Source of the DNA: an uncultured Propionibacteriaceae bacterium
Lineage (GTDB): Bacteria > Actinomycetota > Actinomycetes > Propionibacteriales > Propionibacteriaceae
Assembly: GCA_945911015.1 (NCBI GenBank)
Contig: CAMDZW010000006.1
Coordinates: 1-64,000 of the forward strand
Direction of reading: 5' to 3'
DNA length: 64,000 bases
Part shown: piece after piece, positions 33,775 through 47,809 of the stretch
How positions within the stretch are numbered: the first letter of the stretch is position 1
Layout: every line of letters starts with the position of its first letter
The notes under the pieces: model-generated
Told to the model about the DNA's origin: nothing
The model's database searches: none
Seen by the model: only the letters and a program-made list of their open reading frames with translations
Program-made: the position numbers and the translations under genes

Positions 33775-35288
33775 GGCTGCTCCTGCCCATTCGGCGCGAC
33801 CGGGTCAACGACCCCGACCTGCTGCATGGTGGTGGAGACCGCAGGATTGATCACGTCCAGAGCCGGCTTGGGGAAGAAGCCCAAGACCAGGATCAGGACG
33901 ACGAGCGGGATCAACGCGCCCTTCTCACGGCCGCTGAGGTCTTCGAAGTCGGCGACCTCGTCACTCACCGGTCCGGTCATGGTGCGCTGGTACATCAGCA
34001 GGATGTAGATCGCGGCCAGGACCACTCCGAGCACCGCGATGGCACCGATCACCGGATAGCGACTGAAGGTGCCGCTGATCACCCAGAATTCGCTCACGAA
34101 CGGCGCCAGGCCGGGCAGTGCGAGCGAACTCAGGCCGGCGAAGAGAGTCAGACCGGCCAGGATCGGCGCCACCTTCTGCACCCCACCGAAAGCCCGCACC
34201 TGGCGGGAACCGCGACGGGCGACCATGTAGCCGATCACCAGGAACAGCGCGGTGGTCGACAAGCCGTGGTTGAACATGTAAAGGACCGAGCCGGCCATCG
34301 ACTGGCTGGTGAAGGCAAAGATACCCATCACGATGAAGCCGAAGTGGCTGATCGAGGTGAAGGCGATCAGGCGGTACAGGTCCTTCGACCCGATCGCGGC
34401 GAGACCACCGTAAATGACCGAGATCAGCGCCAGCACCAACACGACCGGGGTCGCCCAGGTGCTCGCCTCGGGGAACAGACCCAGGCAGAAGCGCAGCATC
34501 CCGAAGGTGCCGATCTTGTCGAGCACACCGACCAACAGCGCGGCGCCTCCCGGAGTCGACTCCTCGGCGGCATCGGGCAACCAGGTGTGGGCCGGCACCA
34601 TCGGGGCCTTGATCGCAAAGGCGATCATGAATCCGACGAAGAGCCACCGCCCGGTCGTCCCGTCCAGATTCAGGGCAGCCAGATCACTGAGCAGGTACGA
34701 GGGCGCCCCGGCCTGGGCGGAGACCCCGTAGAGGCCGACCACCGAGACCAGCATGACCAGACCACCGGCCAGCGAGAACAGGAGGAACTTCATCGCAGCG
34801 GCCGACCGCTTGACCCCGCCGAAGCCCCCGATCAGGAAGTACATCGGGATCAGCGTTGCCTCGAAGAAGAGGTAGAACAGCAGCACATCGGTCGCGGTGA
34901 ACACGAAGAAGGCGAAGCTCTGCAGCACCAGGACGAGCGCGAAGAACGACTTGGACGTCCAGCGGCCGGTCTCGCCGTAGTCGGCGTCATCCCACGAGGC
35001 GATCAACACCACCGGGACCAGGATCGCGGTGAGCACGACCATCGTCAGGCCGATGCCGTCGACGCCGAGTGCATAGTGCAACCCGATCTGTTCGATCCAG
35101 GTGACCTGCTCGGTGAACTGCATGCCTGCTTCGGGCTCGTACATGACCACGAGCACCACAGCCAGGCCGAAAGCGGCCAGCGAGGAGACCAGTCCGACGA
35201 CACGCGCCCCGTTGTCCCGGGCGATCATCACCAGCAGTGCACCGACCAACGGCACCAGGGCCAGGACGGTGAGAATGGGGAATCCCAT
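33771..35288 (-). CDS. nuoM: NADH-quinone oxidoreductase subunit M
   Basis: 505 residues, about 14 membrane spans. Antiporter-like subunit of the complex I membrane arm. Typical elements are LLFYLFFEATLIPMYFLIG with the key Glu, VPAHTWLPDAAEESTPGGA, and LYRLIAFTSISHFGFI. ATG at 35288, 19 nt after the nuoL stop, with a GGAG-type site. The nuoN gene overlaps its end. Confidence 0.97.
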   Translation of the reverse strand: MGFPILTVLALVPLVGALLVMIARDNGARVVGLVSSLAAFGLAVVLVVMYEPEAGMQFTEQVTWIEQIGLHYALGVDGIGLTMVVLTAILVPVVLIASWDDADYGETGRWTSKSFFALVLVLQSFAFFVFTATDVLLFYLFFEATLIPMYFLIGGFGGVKRSAAAMKFLLFSLAGGLVMLVSVVGLYGVSAQAGAPSYLLSDLAALNLDGTTGRWLFVGFMIAFAIKAPMVPAHTWLPDAAEESTPGGAALLVGVLDKIGTFGMLRFCLGLFPEASTWATPVVLVLALISVIYGGLAAIGSKDLYRLIAFTSISHFGFIVMGIFAFTSQSMAGSVLYMFNHGLSTTALFLVIGYMVARRGSRQVRAFGGVQKVAPILAGLTLFAGLSSLALPGLAPFVSEFWVISGTFSRYPVIGAIAVLGVVLAAIYILLMYQRTMTGPVSDEVADFEDLSGREKGALIPLVVLILVLGFFPKPALDVINPAVSTTMQQVGVVDPVAPNGQEQP

Positions 35289-35307
35289 GAATCTTCTCCT
35301 CCCCTGC

Positions 35308-37248
35308 TCAGCTGAGCTGGGTCAGGACGAGTACGCCACCGAGGACGGCGGCACCGACCACCATCACCAGGGCGTACGAGCGGACATATCCGGTCTGCAG
35401 ACGGCGCACGACCACTGACAGGCCGCCGAGCAGGCCGACGAAACCGTGAATGGCCCCGTCGATGCCTCCTCGGTCGACAGCGAGCACTCCGCGGGTCAGC
35501 GCTTCGCCGGGCCGCACCACGACGGCATCGTTGAAGGCGTCGCCGAACAGGTCATGGCGACCGGCAACGGTGAGCGGGTTCCGGGTGGCCGGGGCCACCT
35601 CGGGGATGTCCTTGCGGGGACCGAAGAACACGAAGGCGATGATGACCCCGATCGCCACCACGGCGAGGGTGATCCAGCCGATCGGTGAGGCGAAGCCGGC
35701 GATCAGACTCGGCGCGTGCGCCTCGACGTTGCCGCCGCCGACCGCTGGCTGCAGCCAGCCACCGATCCAGTTGTTCAGCAGCAGACCGCCACCGAGGGAG
35801 GCGATGCCGAGCAGGATCAGCGGGATCGTCATGACCAGTGGTGACTCGTGCGGGTGGACGTCATCGCGCCAGCGCTTCTTGCCACCGAAGGTCATCAGCA
35901 TCAGCCGGGTCATGTAGAAGGCAGTCACCGCAGCACCGACCAGGGCAAGGATGCCGATCACCTGGTTGTGCTCGAAGGCCGCCTCGATGATGTGGTCCTT
36001 GGAGAAGAAGCCGGCGGTGAACGGGAAGCCGATGATGGCCAGGAAGCCGGCACCGAAGGTGGCGAAGGTGATCGGCATGTACTTGGCCAGGCCGCCGTAG
36101 TGACGCATGTCCACGTCATCATCCATGGCATGCATCACCGAGCCCGCGCCGAGGAACATGTTGGCCTTGAAGAAGCCGTGGGTCACCAGGTGGAAGATCG
36201 CAAAGGCGTACCCGGCCGGACCGATCCCTGCGGCCAACATCATGTAGCCGATCTGGCTCATGGTCGAACCGGCCAGCACCTTCTTGATGTCGTCCTTGGA
36301 GCAACCGATCCAGGCACCGGCCAGCAGGGTGATCGTGCCGATCACGACCACGGCGGTCGAGGCCCACTCGGTGTGGGCATAGATCTCGTGCGAGCGGGTC
36401 ACCAGATAGACACCGGCGGTGACCATGGTCGCCGCGTGGATCAGGGCCGACACCGGGGTCGGGCCCTCCATGGCGTCCAGCAGCCAGGCCTGCAGCGGCA
36501 CCTGGGCCGACTTGGCACAGGCGCCCCACAGCAGGAGCAGCCCGAGCAGGGTGATGGTGGCCGGGCTGGCCTCAGCTGCGGCGGCGTTGACCCCGGAGAA
36601 GGTCACGGTGCCGAAGGTGGCCAGCATCAACGAGATGGCGATGGCCATACCCATGTCGCCGACGCGGTTGATGACGAAGGCCTTCTTGGCCGCGGCGGCG
36701 GCGCTGGGGCGCTCCTGCCAGAAACCGATCAGCAGGTACGAGGCCAGACCCACACCTTCCCAGCCGAAGAACAGCACCAGGTAGTTGTCGGCCAGCACCA
36801 GCAGCAACATGGCCGCGATGAACAGGTTCAAGAAGGCGAAGAACCGACGACGACGGGGGTCGTGGGCCATGTAGCCGATCGAATAGATGTGGATCAGCGA
36901 TCCGACAATGGTGATCAGCAGACAGAACAGGACCGACAGCTGGTCAACCTGCAGACCGAGCGGGATCGTCCAGTTGCCACCAGAGATCCAGTCGTACAGG
37001 TGGACGCTCTGCGACCGACCCTCGGTGGGAAGGCCGAGCATGGTGACAAAGATCGTGACGGCCAGTCCGGCAGAGACCAACGAAGCGAGGGTGCCCAGGA
37101 AATGGCCCCAGCGATCTCCGGCCCGCCCGATGATCAGCAGCACACCCGCCGAGACCAGAGGGACCGCGATCAGCAGCCAGGCCCAGGCGGTGACACCGGT
37201 CGCAGCGACTGGGGTCGCCGTCTCCAGTGGGGTGAGAAGTGGATTCAC
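35308..37248 (-). CDS. nuoL: NADH-quinone oxidoreductase subunit L
   Basis: 646 residues, the distal antiporter-like subunit with the long lateral helix. Typical stretches are [56 protein letters not shown] and [15 protein letters not shown] start at 37248 with GAGGGAG upstream, 10 nt after nuoK. The C-terminal segment includes the amphipathic helix region and ends in membrane spans. Confidence 0.97.
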   Translation of the reverse strand: MNPLLTPLETATPVAATGVTAWAWLLIAVPLVSAGVLLIIGRAGDRWGHFLGTLASLVSAGLAVTIFVTMLGLPTEGRSQSVHLYDWISGGNWTIPLGLQVDQLSVLFCLLITIVGSLIHIYSIGYMAHDPRRRRFFAFLNLFIAAMLLLVLADNYLVLFFGWEGVGLASYLLIGFWQERPSAAAAAKKAFVINRVGDMGMAIAISLMLATFGTVTFSGVNAAAAEASPATITLLGLLLLWGACAKSAQVPLQAWLLDAMEGPTPVSALIHAATMVTAGVYLVTRSHEIYAHTEWASTAVVVIGTITLLAGAWIGCSKDDIKKVLAGSTMSQIGYMMLAAGIGPAGYAFAIFHLVTHGFFKANMFLGAGSVMHAMDDDVDMRHYGGLAKYMPITFATFGAGFLAIIGFPFTAGFFSKDHIIEAAFEHNQVIGILALVGAAVTAFYMTRLMLMTFGGKKRWRDDVHPHESPLVMTIPLILLGIASLGGGLLLNNWIGGWLQPAVGGGNVEAHAPSLIAGFASPIGWITLAVVAIGVIIAFVFFGPRKDIPEVAPATRNPLTVAGRHDLFGDAFNDAVVVRPGEALTRGVLAVDRGGIDGAIHGFVGLLGGLSVVVRRLQTGYVRSYALVMVVGAAVLGGVLVLTQLS

Positions 37249-37258
37249 GCTGGCTCCC

Positions 37259-37552
37259 TCAGAACTTCAGCAGGTTGGCGTCGTCGACCGAGGCCGAGCG
37301 GCGGGTACGGAAGATCATCACGATGATCGCCAGACCGATCACGACCTCGGCCGCTGCAACCACCATCACGAAGAAGGCGAACAGCTGGCCGTCGAGGTTT
37401 CCGTGCATCCGGCTGAACGCGATCAGCGAGAGGTTGCAGGCGTTGAGCATCAGCTCGACGCACATGAAGGCGATGATCGCGTTGCGGCGCAGGGTGAACC
37501 CGACCGCACCGATCGTGAACAACAGCGCCGACAGCACCAGGTAGTGGGTCAC
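37259..37552 (-). CDS. nuoK: NADH-quinone oxidoreductase subunit K
   Basis: 97 residues, three membrane spans, with the two conserved Glu of the proton path in the regions [15 protein letters not shown] and [20 protein letters not shown] start at 37552 overlaps the nuoJ stop by 4 nt. Confidence 0.97.
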   Translation of the reverse strand: MTHYLVLSALLFTIGAVGFTLRRNAIIAFMCVELMLNACNLSLIAFSRMHGNLDGQLFAFFVMVVAAAEVVIGLAIIVMIFRTRRSASVDDANLLKF

Positions 37553-38361
37553 TTGGACTCCTCGTCGTCGGTGATGGCCTTGAGGGTCTCCTGGGTCGGC
37601 AGCTCGAGGCCGTCCGCGTCCAGGACCTGACCACGGACCCGCAGGGTGGCCGAGACCGAGTTCTCCGCGTAGGTCCCATCGGGCAGCAACGCCGGCACGT
37701 CGACCGAGTTGTGCCGGGCGTAGACACCCGGGGTCGGCAGCGGACCCGGGTGGACCCCGTCCTTGGCGTAGCGCTGCATGCGCTCCAGCACCATGTCGCG
37801 CTGGGTCAGCTTCTTGCTGGTCCGCTCCCGGTGGGCCAGCACCATCGCGCCGACGGCGGCCACGATCAACAGCCCGGCCGTCAGCTCGAAGGTGAACACG
37901 TAGCGGTGGAAGATCAGGTTCGCCAGGCCCTGGATGTTGCCGCCGAATTCGCTGTTGGCCGCAGCCAGGCCAGCGGGCTCAGTGGTGACATTGCCGATGG
38001 CGACCAGCAGCAGGACGGCCAAGCCGACGGCGGCGACCGCAGCCCAGCCGCGCTGGCCCTTGATCGTCTCGACCGTGGAGTCCTTGACGTCGACACCGAC
38101 CAGCATGACGACGAACAGGAAGAGCATCAAGATGGCGCCGGTGTAGACGATGATCTGCACCGCGAACAGGAAGGGCGCGTCGAGAGCGGCGTACTGGACG
38201 GCCAGGCTGATCATCACCACGGCGAGGCTCAACGCTGCGTGCACGGCCTTGCGGGCCAGCACGACAGCGATCCCGCCGAGCAGCATGATCGGGGCCAACA
38301 TCCAAAAGGCGACGTCGGCGCCGGTGGCCATGGGCACCACGGCCACCAATGGGGCGATCAC
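37549..38361 (-). CDS. nuoJ: NADH-quinone oxidoreductase subunit J
   Basis: 270 residues. Five membrane spans in the first 170, including the conserved [22 protein letters not shown] region with the pi-bulge helix. The last 90 residues are a soluble tail rich in charged residues that is longer than in E. coli NuoJ (about 184 residues). GTG start at 38361 overlaps the nuoI stop by 4 nt. Confidence 0.96.
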   Translation of the reverse strand: MIAPLVAVVPMATGADVAFWMLAPIMLLGGIAVVLARKAVHAALSLAVVMISLAVQYAALDAPFLFAVQIIVYTGAILMLFLFVVMLVGVDVKDSTVETIKGQRGWAAVAAVGLAVLLLVAIGNVTTEPAGLAAANSEFGGNIQGLANLIFHRYVFTFELTAGLLIVAAVGAMVLAHRERTSKKLTQRDMVLERMQRYAKDGVHPGPLPTPGVYARHNSVDVPALLPDGTYAENSVSATLRVRGQVLDADGLELPTQETLKAITDDEESK

Positions 38362-39080
38362 TGGTCGTCTCCCTTCGACTCGTCACCGGACTCGACGGCC
38401 GGGTGGTCGCCACCGCGCAGCGTACGGCTACCCGGCACAGTGGTGGATCGGTTCGGGTTGTTGTGGTCGACGTACTTCTCGGCGCGGTTCTTCGGCATAC
38501 CGAGGACACCGAGCTTGTACCCCTGATTCGGTACGGGATTGGTCGCGGTCCCGATCTGCCCGGGATCGGGCGGCGGGGTCATCTCCGGCAGACCGAGGAA
38601 GTAGGCCCGCTCGTCGTCACCGAGGCGACGCGGGTGCGGTGGCTGCTCCATGCCGGGCAGCATCGGAGCCAGCAGCCGATCCTTGTCATAGATCAGGTCG
38701 GCACGGTTGGTGTCGGCCAGCTCGAACTCGTTGGTCATCGTCAGTGCCCGAGTCGGGCAGGCCTCGATGCACAGACCACAGAGGATGCAGCGCAGGTAGT
38801 TGATCTGGTAGACGCGGCCATACCGCTCACCGGGAGAGTAGCGCTCGTCCTCGGTGTTGGACGCACCTTCGACGTAGATCGCATCAGCCGGGCAGGCCCA
38901 CGCACACAGCTCGCAGCCGACGCACTTCTCCAGACCGTCAGGCCAGCGGTTCAGCTGGTGACGTCCGTGGAAGCGCGGCGCAACGACCCGCGGCGCAGCC
39001 GGGTAGGACTCGGTGAACGGCTTGCGGAACATCGTCTTGAACGTGACACCGAAGCCGGCCATCTGTTCGGCGAACCCCAT
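38358..39080 (-). CDS. nuoI: NADH-quinone oxidoreductase subunit I
   Basis: 240 residues. Two 4Fe-4S motifs carry electrons along the peripheral arm: [12 protein letters not shown] near residue 50 and [12 protein letters not shown] near 97. The last 100 residues are a Pro-rich extension beyond the E. coli length. ATG at 39080 overlaps the nuoH stop by one base (TGATG). Confidence 0.97.
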   Translation of the reverse strand: MGFAEQMAGFGVTFKTMFRKPFTESYPAAPRVVAPRFHGRHQLNRWPDGLEKCVGCELCAWACPADAIYVEGASNTEDERYSPGERYGRVYQINYLRCILCGLCIEACPTRALTMTNEFELADTNRADLIYDKDRLLAPMLPGMEQPPHPRRLGDDERAYFLGLPEMTPPPDPGQIGTATNPVPNQGYKLGVLGMPKNRAEKYVDHNNPNRSTTVPGSRTLRGGDHPAVESGDESKGDDQ

Positions 39081-40489
39081 CAGGAATCACTCTCCTTGGT
39101 TGTCGCGCTGTCGCCCTCATCTGTGGCGCTCTCGTCGGACTCGTCGTCAGCATCCAGCAGGTCGACCGACGAAGCGGCCTTGGCAGCGCGGACGACACGT
39201 GCACTCTCGGGCAGTTCCTGGCCCTCCAGTGGCGGCACCGGATACCCACCGGCGAAGGCGCTGAACCGTCGGGACGGCTGTCGCAACTTCTCCTTGGCCA
39301 GAGCCGCTTCATCGGACTTCATGCCCTGGATGAAGACCACCGCGACCACCAGACCGATGACCAGTCCGATCAGGATGATCGGCAACGGGCTGAACCCTTC
39401 GCGGACCAGCAATCGGAGTCCGGCGACCAGCACCAGCCAGGCCAGCGACACCGGGATCAGAATCTTCCAGCCCAGCCCCATCAGCTGGTCGTACCGGACG
39501 CGCGGCAGGGTGCCGCGCAACCAGACGAAGATCGACAGCAGGAAGGCGGTCTTGAGGAAGAACCAGAGCAGACCCCACCAACCGTGGTCCACATCGAAGC
39601 CGATCTGACCCAACAGGTTGAACGGCAACGGCGCGTGGTAGCCACCCAGGAAGAGGGTGGTCGCCAGTGCCGAGACCGTGATCATGTTCATGTACTCGGC
39701 CATGAAGAACATGGCGTACTTCATCGAGGAGTACTCAGTGGCGAACCCGGCCACCAGCTCACCCTCGGCCTCGGGCATGTCGAAGGGCGCACGGTTGGTC
39801 TCGCCGACCATCGAGATCACGTAGATGATGAACGACGGGAACAGCGACAGGCAGTACCAGATCGGCACCTCGGCACCGAAGAAGAGCTTGATCGGGGTGC
39901 CCTGGGCCTCAACGATCTGTGAGGTCGACATCGCACCGGACTGCAAGAAGACCGCGACCAAGGCCATGCCCATGGCGATCTCGTACGAAATGATCTGTGC
40001 GGTCGAACGCAGCCCGCCCAGCAGCGGGTAGGTCGAGCCGGACGACCAGCCGGCGAGCACGATGCCGTACGCACCGACTGCGGCGATCGCCAGGATGAAC
40101 AGCACCGAGACCGGGGTGTCGGCGACCTGGAGGTTGGTCTCCCCACCCCACGGCAGCGGCACCCGGCCGGCAAACGGAATCACCGAGAAGGCCGTGATCG
40201 CCGGGACCGCGATGATGAACGGAGCCAGGGTGTAGATCAGCTTGTCGGCGTTCTTGGGAGTGATGTCCTCCTTGAACATCAACTTCATGCCGTCGGCCAG
40301 CGACTGCAACATGCCGAGGGGGCCGTTGTAGACGGGGCCGTGACGGTGCTGCATGCGGCCGACGAGCTGGCGCTCGAAGACGATGACCCACAGGGTGAGT
40401 ACGAGCAGCAGGACGAAGGCGAACACCGCCTTCAGCAGGACCAACCACCACGGGTCGGTGCCCAGCAGTGAAACCTCTGTGGGGATCAC
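39080..40489 (-). CDS. nuoH: NADH-quinone oxidoreductase subunit H
   Basis: 469 residues, eight-span subunit at the quinone cavity. Diagnostic parts are GPNG-loop-like [43 protein letters not shown] and [14 protein letters not shown]. The final 80 residues are a hydrophilic, Asp/Glu/Ser-rich tail not found in E. coli NuoH. GTG start at 40489 overlaps nuoG by 4 nt. Confidence 0.97.
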   Translation of the reverse strand: MIPTEVSLLGTDPWWLVLLKAVFAFVLLLVLTLWVIVFERQLVGRMQHRHGPVYNGPLGMLQSLADGMKLMFKEDITPKNADKLIYTLAPFIIAVPAITAFSVIPFAGRVPLPWGGETNLQVADTPVSVLFILAIAAVGAYGIVLAGWSSGSTYPLLGGLRSTAQIISYEIAMGMALVAVFLQSGAMSTSQIVEAQGTPIKLFFGAEVPIWYCLSLFPSFIIYVISMVGETNRAPFDMPEAEGELVAGFATEYSSMKYAMFFMAEYMNMITVSALATTLFLGGYHAPLPFNLLGQIGFDVDHGWWGLLWFFLKTAFLLSIFVWLRGTLPRVRYDQLMGLGWKILIPVSLAWLVLVAGLRLLVREGFSPLPIILIGLVIGLVVAVVFIQGMKSDEAALAKEKLRQPSRRFSAFAGGYPVPPLEGQELPESARVVRAAKAASSVDLLDADDESDESATDEGDSATTKESDS

Positions 40490-42969
40490 TTGTCCTCACC
40501 TTCTTCCTCGGCGGAATCGAGCGGGTTGACACTGACCGTGCCGCCCGCCAGGACCCGAAGGTTCTCGGTGACCGAGAAGCCAGGGGCATTCGTCGGCAGC
40601 CACACCACGCCGTTGACCATGTCCGGGACGACCTCGAGCGGCAGTTCCAGCTGGCCGGCCGTGGTCGACACCATGACCCGCTCCCCCAGACCGAGATCGC
40701 GGGCAGTGCGTACGCCAACCCGGGCGACCGGGCGGCGGGCAGTACCGAGCAGAGCATCCTCGCCGTCATTGCTGCGGGAGGCGTCGATCATGGTGCGCCA
40801 AGTGGCCAGGGCGAGCTCGCCGTCACCGGCGCCGTCCTGGTCACCGGAGCCGCTGATGGTCGACGTCGGCGCAGCAGCGCGATCACCGTCCCACCGGTCC
40901 AGCTCGGCAATCTCGGCGGCGGCCGCGGCCGGGGTACGGACCCCGAGATCGCCGCCGAGAGCGTCGGCCAGAGCAGCCAGCACACGCAGGTCGTTCATGG
41001 TGGTCTTGTCCGGCAGGGCGGCCTCGAACTCTCGCTCGCGACCCTCCCAGTTGACGAAGCTGCCAGCCTGCTGCTCATTGAGAGCGACCGGGAAGACGAC
41101 ATCAGCACGGTCGGTGACCTCGGAGCGCCGGATCTCGAGGGAGACCACGAAGCTCGCGTTCTCCAGGCCGGTGCGCACCGCGTCGGGGTCGGCGAAGTCA
41201 CCGGGCTCGACACCAGCCACCACCAGGGCGAAGTCCCCACCAGCGGCAGCGGTCAGCATGCCTGCGGCATCGAGGCCATCGTCACCGGGCAGCGTCTCGC
41301 TGCCCCAGACGGCCTGGACGTCGACCCGGGCCGAGGCATCGGCGACCGGACGACCACCGGGCAGCAGGCCCGGCAGGCAACCGACCTCGACGGCACCGCG
41401 GTCACCTGCGCGCCGGGGGATCCACGCCAGGCGTGCCCCGGTCTGCTCGGCCAGACCCAGAGCGGCGCTCAGGGTGCCGGGGACGGTGGCGGCCCGTTCG
41501 CCGATCAGGATGATCGATCCGGCATCGAGCTCGACCTCGGCGGGCAGTTCGCCCAGCACCTCGGCCTCGGCTCCCGGCGGGGTCGGGACCAGCCCGGCGC
41601 CCATCTTGACCGAGCCACGCGACAGGTAGGGCGCCACGGTCCAGATCTTCAGACCCGACTTGCGGTTGGCCTTGCGCAGCCGCAGGAAGACCGTGCCGGC
41701 CTCGTCCTCCGGCTCGAAGTCGACCAGCAGCACTGTGGAGGCCTGTTCGAGGTCGGCGTTGGTGACCCCGAGACCGGTGCCGGCCACGGCGTGGGCCAGG
41801 AACTCGGCCTCCTCGTTCGACGACGGCCGGGACCGGAAGTCGATCGAGTTGGTGTTGAGCACCGTACGGGCGAACTTGCTGTAGCCATAGGCGTTCTCGC
41901 GGGTGAGGCGGCCGCCGGTCAGCACACCGACGCGACCCGACGCCGAGTCGGTGCCCCGTCGGGCGGTCTGGGCGGCCCCGCCGCTGATCGCCTCACGAAG
42001 TCCGGCGACAGCGACGTCGATGGCCTCAGGCCACGATGCGGGTCGCAGGGTGTCGCCGTCACGAACCAGCGGAGTGGTGATCCGGTCGGTGCCCCGCGCG
42101 GAGCGGAAGGCGAACCGGTCACGGTCGGTGATCCATTCCTCATTGACCTCGGGGTCGTCACCGGCCAGACGACGCATGACCTCGCCGCGGCGGTGGTCAA
42201 CGCGGATCGCGGCGCCGCAGGCGTCGTGTTCGGCGATCGAGGGGACCGAGACCAGGTCGAACGGGCGGGAACGGAACCGGTAGATCGAGCTGGTCAGCGC
42301 GCCGACCGGGCAGATCTGGATGGTGTTGCCGGAGAAGTAGCTCTCGAAGGGCTCGGACTCGTAGATGCCGACCTGCTGCAGCGCGCCACGCTCGACCAGG
42401 GCGATGAACGGGTCGCCGGCGATCTGCTCGGAGAACCGGGTGCAGCGGGCACAGAGCACGCAGCGTTCGCGGTCCAGCAGGATCTGCGAGGAAATGTTGA
42501 TCGGCTTCGGGAAGGTCCGCTTCACACCCTCGAAACGGGATTCGGCCTTGCCATGCGACAACGCCTGGTTCTGCAGCGGACACTCACCACCTTTGTCACA
42601 GATCGGACAGTCGAGCGGGTGGTTCATCAGCAGGAACTCCAGCATCCCCTCCTGCGCCTTCTTGGCGACCGGAGAGGTGACCTGGGTGTTCACGACCATC
42701 CCCGGGGCGACCTCCATGGTGCAGGAGGCCTGCGGCTTCGGGAAGCCACGGCCGTTGCCGGCATCGGGGATGTCGACCAGGCACTGGCGGCAGGCGCCGA
42801 CCGGGTCGAGCAGAGGGTGGTCGCAGAACCGAGGGATGTTGACCCCCGCGGTCTCGGCGGCCCGGATGATCAAGGTCCCCTTCGGGACCGAGACCTCGAT
42901 GCCGTCGATGGTCAGGGCCACGAGATCCGGCCGAGGTGTGACCTCGGAGGAGGTGTCAGCGGCGGTCAT
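40486..42969 (-). CDS. nuoG: NADH-quinone oxidoreductase subunit G
   Basis: 827 residues. N-terminal 2Fe-2S domain ([19 protein letters not shown]), the [17 protein letters not shown] binding segment, and 4Fe-4S ligands in [10 protein letters not shown] and further on, followed by a molybdopterin-oxidoreductase-like domain without cofactor role. Carries electrons from NuoF toward NuoI/B. Overlaps nuoF by 4 nt. Confidence 0.97.
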   Translation of the reverse strand: MTAADTSSEVTPRPDLVALTIDGIEVSVPKGTLIIRAAETAGVNIPRFCDHPLLDPVGACRQCLVDIPDAGNGRGFPKPQASCTMEVAPGMVVNTQVTSPVAKKAQEGMLEFLLMNHPLDCPICDKGGECPLQNQALSHGKAESRFEGVKRTFPKPINISSQILLDRERCVLCARCTRFSEQIAGDPFIALVERGALQQVGIYESEPFESYFSGNTIQICPVGALTSSIYRFRSRPFDLVSVPSIAEHDACGAAIRVDHRRGEVMRRLAGDDPEVNEEWITDRDRFAFRSARGTDRITTPLVRDGDTLRPASWPEAIDVAVAGLREAISGGAAQTARRGTDSASGRVGVLTGGRLTRENAYGYSKFARTVLNTNSIDFRSRPSSNEEAEFLAHAVAGTGLGVTNADLEQASTVLLVDFEPEDEAGTVFLRLRKANRKSGLKIWTVAPYLSRGSVKMGAGLVPTPPGAEAEVLGELPAEVELDAGSIILIGERAATVPGTLSAALGLAEQTGARLAWIPRRAGDRGAVEVGCLPGLLPGGRPVADASARVDVQAVWGSETLPGDDGLDAAGMLTAAAGGDFALVVAGVEPGDFADPDAVRTGLENASFVVSLEIRRSEVTDRADVVFPVALNEQQAGSFVNWEGREREFEAALPDKTTMNDLRVLAALADALGGDLGVRTPAAAAAEIAELDRWDGDRAAAPTSTISGSGDQDGAGDGELALATWRTMIDASRSNDGEDALLGTARRPVARVGVRTARDLGLGERVMVSTTAGQLELPLEVVPDMVNGVVWLPTNAPGFSVTENLRVLAGGTVSVNPLDSAEEEGEDK

Positions 42970-44297
42970 GCATTCGCCCCTTCCTTGCTGGACGCGAAGA
43001 GCGCGCTGCGCCCGTACGGGAAAAGCTCCCAGGCAGGGGTGTGGTACGCCTGCTCGAATTCTTCACGGAAGTACCGGACTGCGGAGGTGACACAGGCCAC
43101 CGCGCCATCGGCCAACGCGCAGAACGACCGGCCCCCGATGTTGTCGCACAGGTCGAGCATCTTCTCGATGTCGCCCTCGACGCCCTCACCGGCTTCGAGC
43201 CGCAGCAGGATCTGCACCAGCCACCACGATCCCTCACGGCAGGGCGTGCACTTGCCGCAGGACTCGTGCTTGTAGAACTCGACCCAGCGCAGCGTCGTGC
43301 GGACCACGGAAGTGGTGTCGTCGAAGATCTGCAGCGCCTTCGTGCCGAGCATCGAGCCGGCGCCGGCCATGCCCTCGTAGTCGAGCGGCAGATCGAGGTG
43401 TTCGTCGGTCAGGATCGGTGTCGACGAACCACCCGGAGTCCAGAACTTGAGCTTGTGGCCGTCGCGGACGCCGCCGGCCAGCTCCAACAGCTGGCGCAGC
43501 GTGATGCCCATCGGGGCCTCGAACTGTCCGGGGCGCTTCACATGACCTGACAGCGAGTAGATGGTCATGCCCTTGGACTTCTCGGTCCCCATCGAGGAGA
43601 ACCATTCCTTGCCGTTGTCGACGATGCAGGGCACCGAGGCGATCGACTCGACATTGTTGATGACCGTGGGGCTGGCGTACAGACCGGCGACCGCCGGGAA
43701 CGGCGGACGCAGACGCGGCTGACCGCGCAGCCCCTCCAGGGAGTCGAGCAGCGCGGTCTCCTCACCACAGATGTAGGCACCGGCGCCGGAGTGGATGACC
43801 AAATCGACGTTCACCCCGGACCCGAGGATGTTCTTGCCGAGGTAACCGGCACTGTAGGCCTCCCGGACCGCCTGCTGCAGGCGGCGGGCAACATGGAGCA
43901 CCTCTCCCCGTACGTAGATGAAGGCGTGTTCAGCGCCGATCGCGTAGGAGGAGATGATCGCCCCCTCGACCAGGGTGTGGGGCGAGGCCATCATCAACGG
44001 GATGTCCTTGCACGTGCCCGGCTCGGACTCGTCGGCGTTGATGACCAGGTAGGTCGGGTTCGGGTTGTCCTTCGGCACGAAGGACCACTTCATCCCGGTC
44101 GGGAATCCGGCCCCGCCACGTCCGCGCAGTCCGGCGTCCTTGACCAGGTTGACCAGCTCGTCGGGGGTCTGCTTCAGCGCCTTGCGCAGGGCCGCATAGC
44201 CGCCGACACGCTCGTAGTTGGACAGCTTCCAGGCCCGCTCGTCACCCCAGTTGCGGGTGAGGACCGGCGTCAGCAGATCAACGGACTGTTCGCTCAT
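42966..44297 (-). CDS. nuoF: NADH-quinone oxidoreductase subunit F
   Basis: 443 residues, NADH- and FMN-binding subunit. The Gly-rich [16 protein letters not shown] near residue 53 binds NADH/FMN, and [15 protein letters not shown] near 350 carries the 4Fe-4S Cys. Electron entry point of complex I. ATG at 44297 overlaps nuoE by 4 nt. Confidence 0.98.
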   Translation of the reverse strand: MSEQSVDLLTPVLTRNWGDERAWKLSNYERVGGYAALRKALKQTPDELVNLVKDAGLRGRGGAGFPTGMKWSFVPKDNPNPTYLVINADESEPGTCKDIPLMMASPHTLVEGAIISSYAIGAEHAFIYVRGEVLHVARRLQQAVREAYSAGYLGKNILGSGVNVDLVIHSGAGAYICGEETALLDSLEGLRGQPRLRPPFPAVAGLYASPTVINNVESIASVPCIVDNGKEWFSSMGTEKSKGMTIYSLSGHVKRPGQFEAPMGITLRQLLELAGGVRDGHKLKFWTPGGSSTPILTDEHLDLPLDYEGMAGAGSMLGTKALQIFDDTTSVVRTTLRWVEFYKHESCGKCTPCREGSWWLVQILLRLEAGEGVEGDIEKMLDLCDNIGGRSFCALADGAVACVTSAVRYFREEFEQAYHTPAWELFPYGRSALFASSKEGANA

Positions 44298-45057
44298 TTC
44301 TCCTCCTGACCGGCATCGGCGGGAGCCTCAGCCGGGACGGCCGGAGCCTGCCAGCCCTTCTCCTTGGCAATCTCCAGGCCAAGCGTCGAGGCGGGCCCGG
44401 CGGCCGGTCCTTCGTCGGCACGGCCGTCGTCGAAACCGGCCAGCACACGCTCGGCGTCACGCCAGGTGCTGATGGTGGCTCCGCGGGTCGAGGTGACCTC
44501 CTCGTCGGCACGGAGCTTGTCGACCAGTTCCCGGGCGCTGTCGGGGGTCATGTTGTCCATGAACTCCCAGTTGACCATCATGACCGGGGCGAAGTCGCAG
44601 GCGGCGTTGCACTCCACGTGCTCGAGGGTGATCTTGCCGTCCTCGGTGGTCTCGTCATTGCCGACTCCCAGATGGTCCTGGAGATCGGACAGGATCTGGT
44701 CGCCACCCATCACCGCACAGAGCGCTGTGGTGCAGACACCGACATGGTGGCGTCCCATCGGCTTGCGCTTGTACATCGTGTAGAAGGTCGCCACACCGCT
44801 CACCTGGGCGGTGCTGATCTCCAAGATCTCGGCACAGGCCTCGATCCCGGCCGGGGTGACACGTCCCTCGACGCTCTGCACCAGGTGCAGCATCGGGAGC
44901 AGCGCCGAACGTGCCTGCGGGTAGCGAGCGGCGATCTGGCGGAGCTCCTCGCGGGTCTCCTCGGTGATGTTGGTGCTCTGGTCACCGCTGAAGTCGACGC
45001 CACCGGAGTCGGCGAAGTGACTGGCGAAGTGGTGCTGGGGCCCGGACTCGGATCCGC

Positions 45058-45061
<4 letters not shown>
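44294..45061 (-). CDS. nuoE: NADH-quinone oxidoreductase subunit E
   Basis: 255 residues, longer than the 166 of E. coli. The 2Fe-2S Cys are in [13 protein letters not shown] and [13 protein letters not shown]. The last 80 residues are an Ala/Glu-rich extension. Peripheral arm subunit next to NuoF. Overlaps nuoD by 4 nt. Confidence 0.97.
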
Positions 45062-46403
<1,342 letters not shown>

Positions 46404-46404
<1 letters not shown>

Positions 46405-47204
46405 CAGTTGTAACTCCTCCGCTGGTCCGGCGGCGGGATGGTCGCGCCCTTGTACTCCACGTCGACACCGCCGAGTGGATAGTCCTTGCGCTGCGGGTGG
46501 CCGGGCCAGTCGTCCGGCATGAGGATCCGGGTGAGTCCCGGATGGCCGTCGAAGATGATCCCGAACATGTCCCAGGTTTCGCGTTCGTGCCAGTCGGCCG
46601 CAGGGTAGGTCGGCACGATCGAAGGGATGTGGGGGTCGGACTCGGGGCAGGCCACCTCGAGCCGGATCCGGCGGTTGTGGGTCATCGACACCAGATGGAT
46701 CACCGCATGCAGTTCCCGGTCGGTGTCGTGGGGGTAGTGCACCCCGGACACGCCGGAGCAGAACTCGAACCGCAGGGCAGCATCGTCGCGCAGGTGCTTG
46801 GCGACCTCGGCGAGCTGCTTGCGTGGGATGTGCAGGGTCAGTTCGCCACGGTGGACGACGACCGGGAGCTCGCCGAGCGTGGGCTGCAGCTCGATCAGGC
46901 GGTCGACGACGTCATCGAACCAGGCGGTGTCGCCCTCTCCGTACGGGCGGCGCGCGGCCGCGGGCCACTCGACCTGGTGGGTCAGACCGCCGTAGCCGGA
47001 GGTGTCACCGGAGCCACGCACACCGAACTGTCCGGTGCGGACCTCGCTGATGCCGACCCGACCACCCGGGGCGATCGCGGGCTCGACCGCACCGCTGGCG
47101 TCGAGATCGTCGCGCTCGGCCGGATTCGGGTCCGGGTCGACCGGACCGTCGACGGGCTCCTCGGTGACCCGGTTCTTGATGTTCTCAGCCTTGTCGTCAC
47201 TCAC
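46404..47204 (-). CDS. nuoC: NADH-quinone oxidoreductase subunit C
   Basis: 266 residues, 30-kDa-type subunit. The conserved part runs from about 90 on, with [14 protein letters not shown] and [22 protein letters not shown] segments (here [17 protein letters not shown]). The first 70 residues are a variable acidic extension. NuoC and NuoD are separate genes here. GTG start at 47204 overlaps nuoB by 4 nt. Confidence 0.97.
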
Positions 47205-47755
47205 CGCAGCAGACCCTTCATCTCGTGGGTCGGCACGGCCGCGAGCGCATCACGCTCGCGCTGCTCGTTGACCTCGAGCTCGTGGGCGCCGATCGGCAGC
47301 CCCTGGACCTGCTGGCGGAGCTTGAAGATCGCATCGATCAACATCTCCGGACGCGGCGGGCAGCCGGGGAGGTACATGTCGACCGGGACGACGTGGTCGA
47401 CACCCTGGACGATCGCGTAGTTGTTGAACATGCCGCCGGAGCTGGCACACACCCCCATGGCGAGCACCCACTTCGGGCCGGGCATCTGGTCATAGATCTG
47501 GCGCAACACCGGGGCCATCTTCTGGCTCACCCGGCCAGCGACGATCATCAGGTCGGCCTGACGCGGCGAGGCGCGGAAGACTTCCTGGCCCCAACGGCCG
47601 GAGTCCCAACGCGGCGCACCGAAGGTCATCATCTCGATGGCGCAACAGGCCAGACCGAAGGTGGCGGGCCAGAACGAGGCCTGCCGCAGGTAGCCGAAGA
47701 GCCCTTCGACCGTGGTCAGCATGACCCCTGACGGAATCTTCTCCTCGAGTCCCAT
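47201..47755 (-). CDS. nuoB: NADH-quinone oxidoreductase subunit B
   Basis: 184 residues. Holds the terminal 4Fe-4S cluster N2: tandem Cys in LACCAIEMM, Cys in [10 protein letters not shown] and in PGCPPRPE. Full length for the family. ATG at 47755, about 54 nt after nuoA, the only sizeable gap between nuo genes besides that between nuoL and nuoM. Confidence 0.98.
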   Translation of the reverse strand: MGLEEKIPSGVMLTTVEGLFGYLRQASFWPATFGLACCAIEMMTFGAPRWDSGRWGQEVFRASPRQADLMIVAGRVSQKMAPVLRQIYDQMPGPKWVLAMGVCASSGGMFNNYAIVQGVDHVVPVDMYLPGCPPRPEMLIDAIFKLRQQVQGLPIGAHELEVNEQRERDALAAVPTHEMKGLLR

Positions 47756-47809
47756 CTCAGGCCTCCTTCACTCGTACGCTCAGAACTTGCTCGTGGACGC
47801 TGGTCGCGG

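Noticed and set aside
32167..43275. Very long plus-strand open frames opposite the nuo genes (for example 40468-43275 and 35848-37326)
   Set aside because: They are repetitive in Gln, Asp and His or Arg and match no family. The minus strand holds unmistakable complex I subunits.
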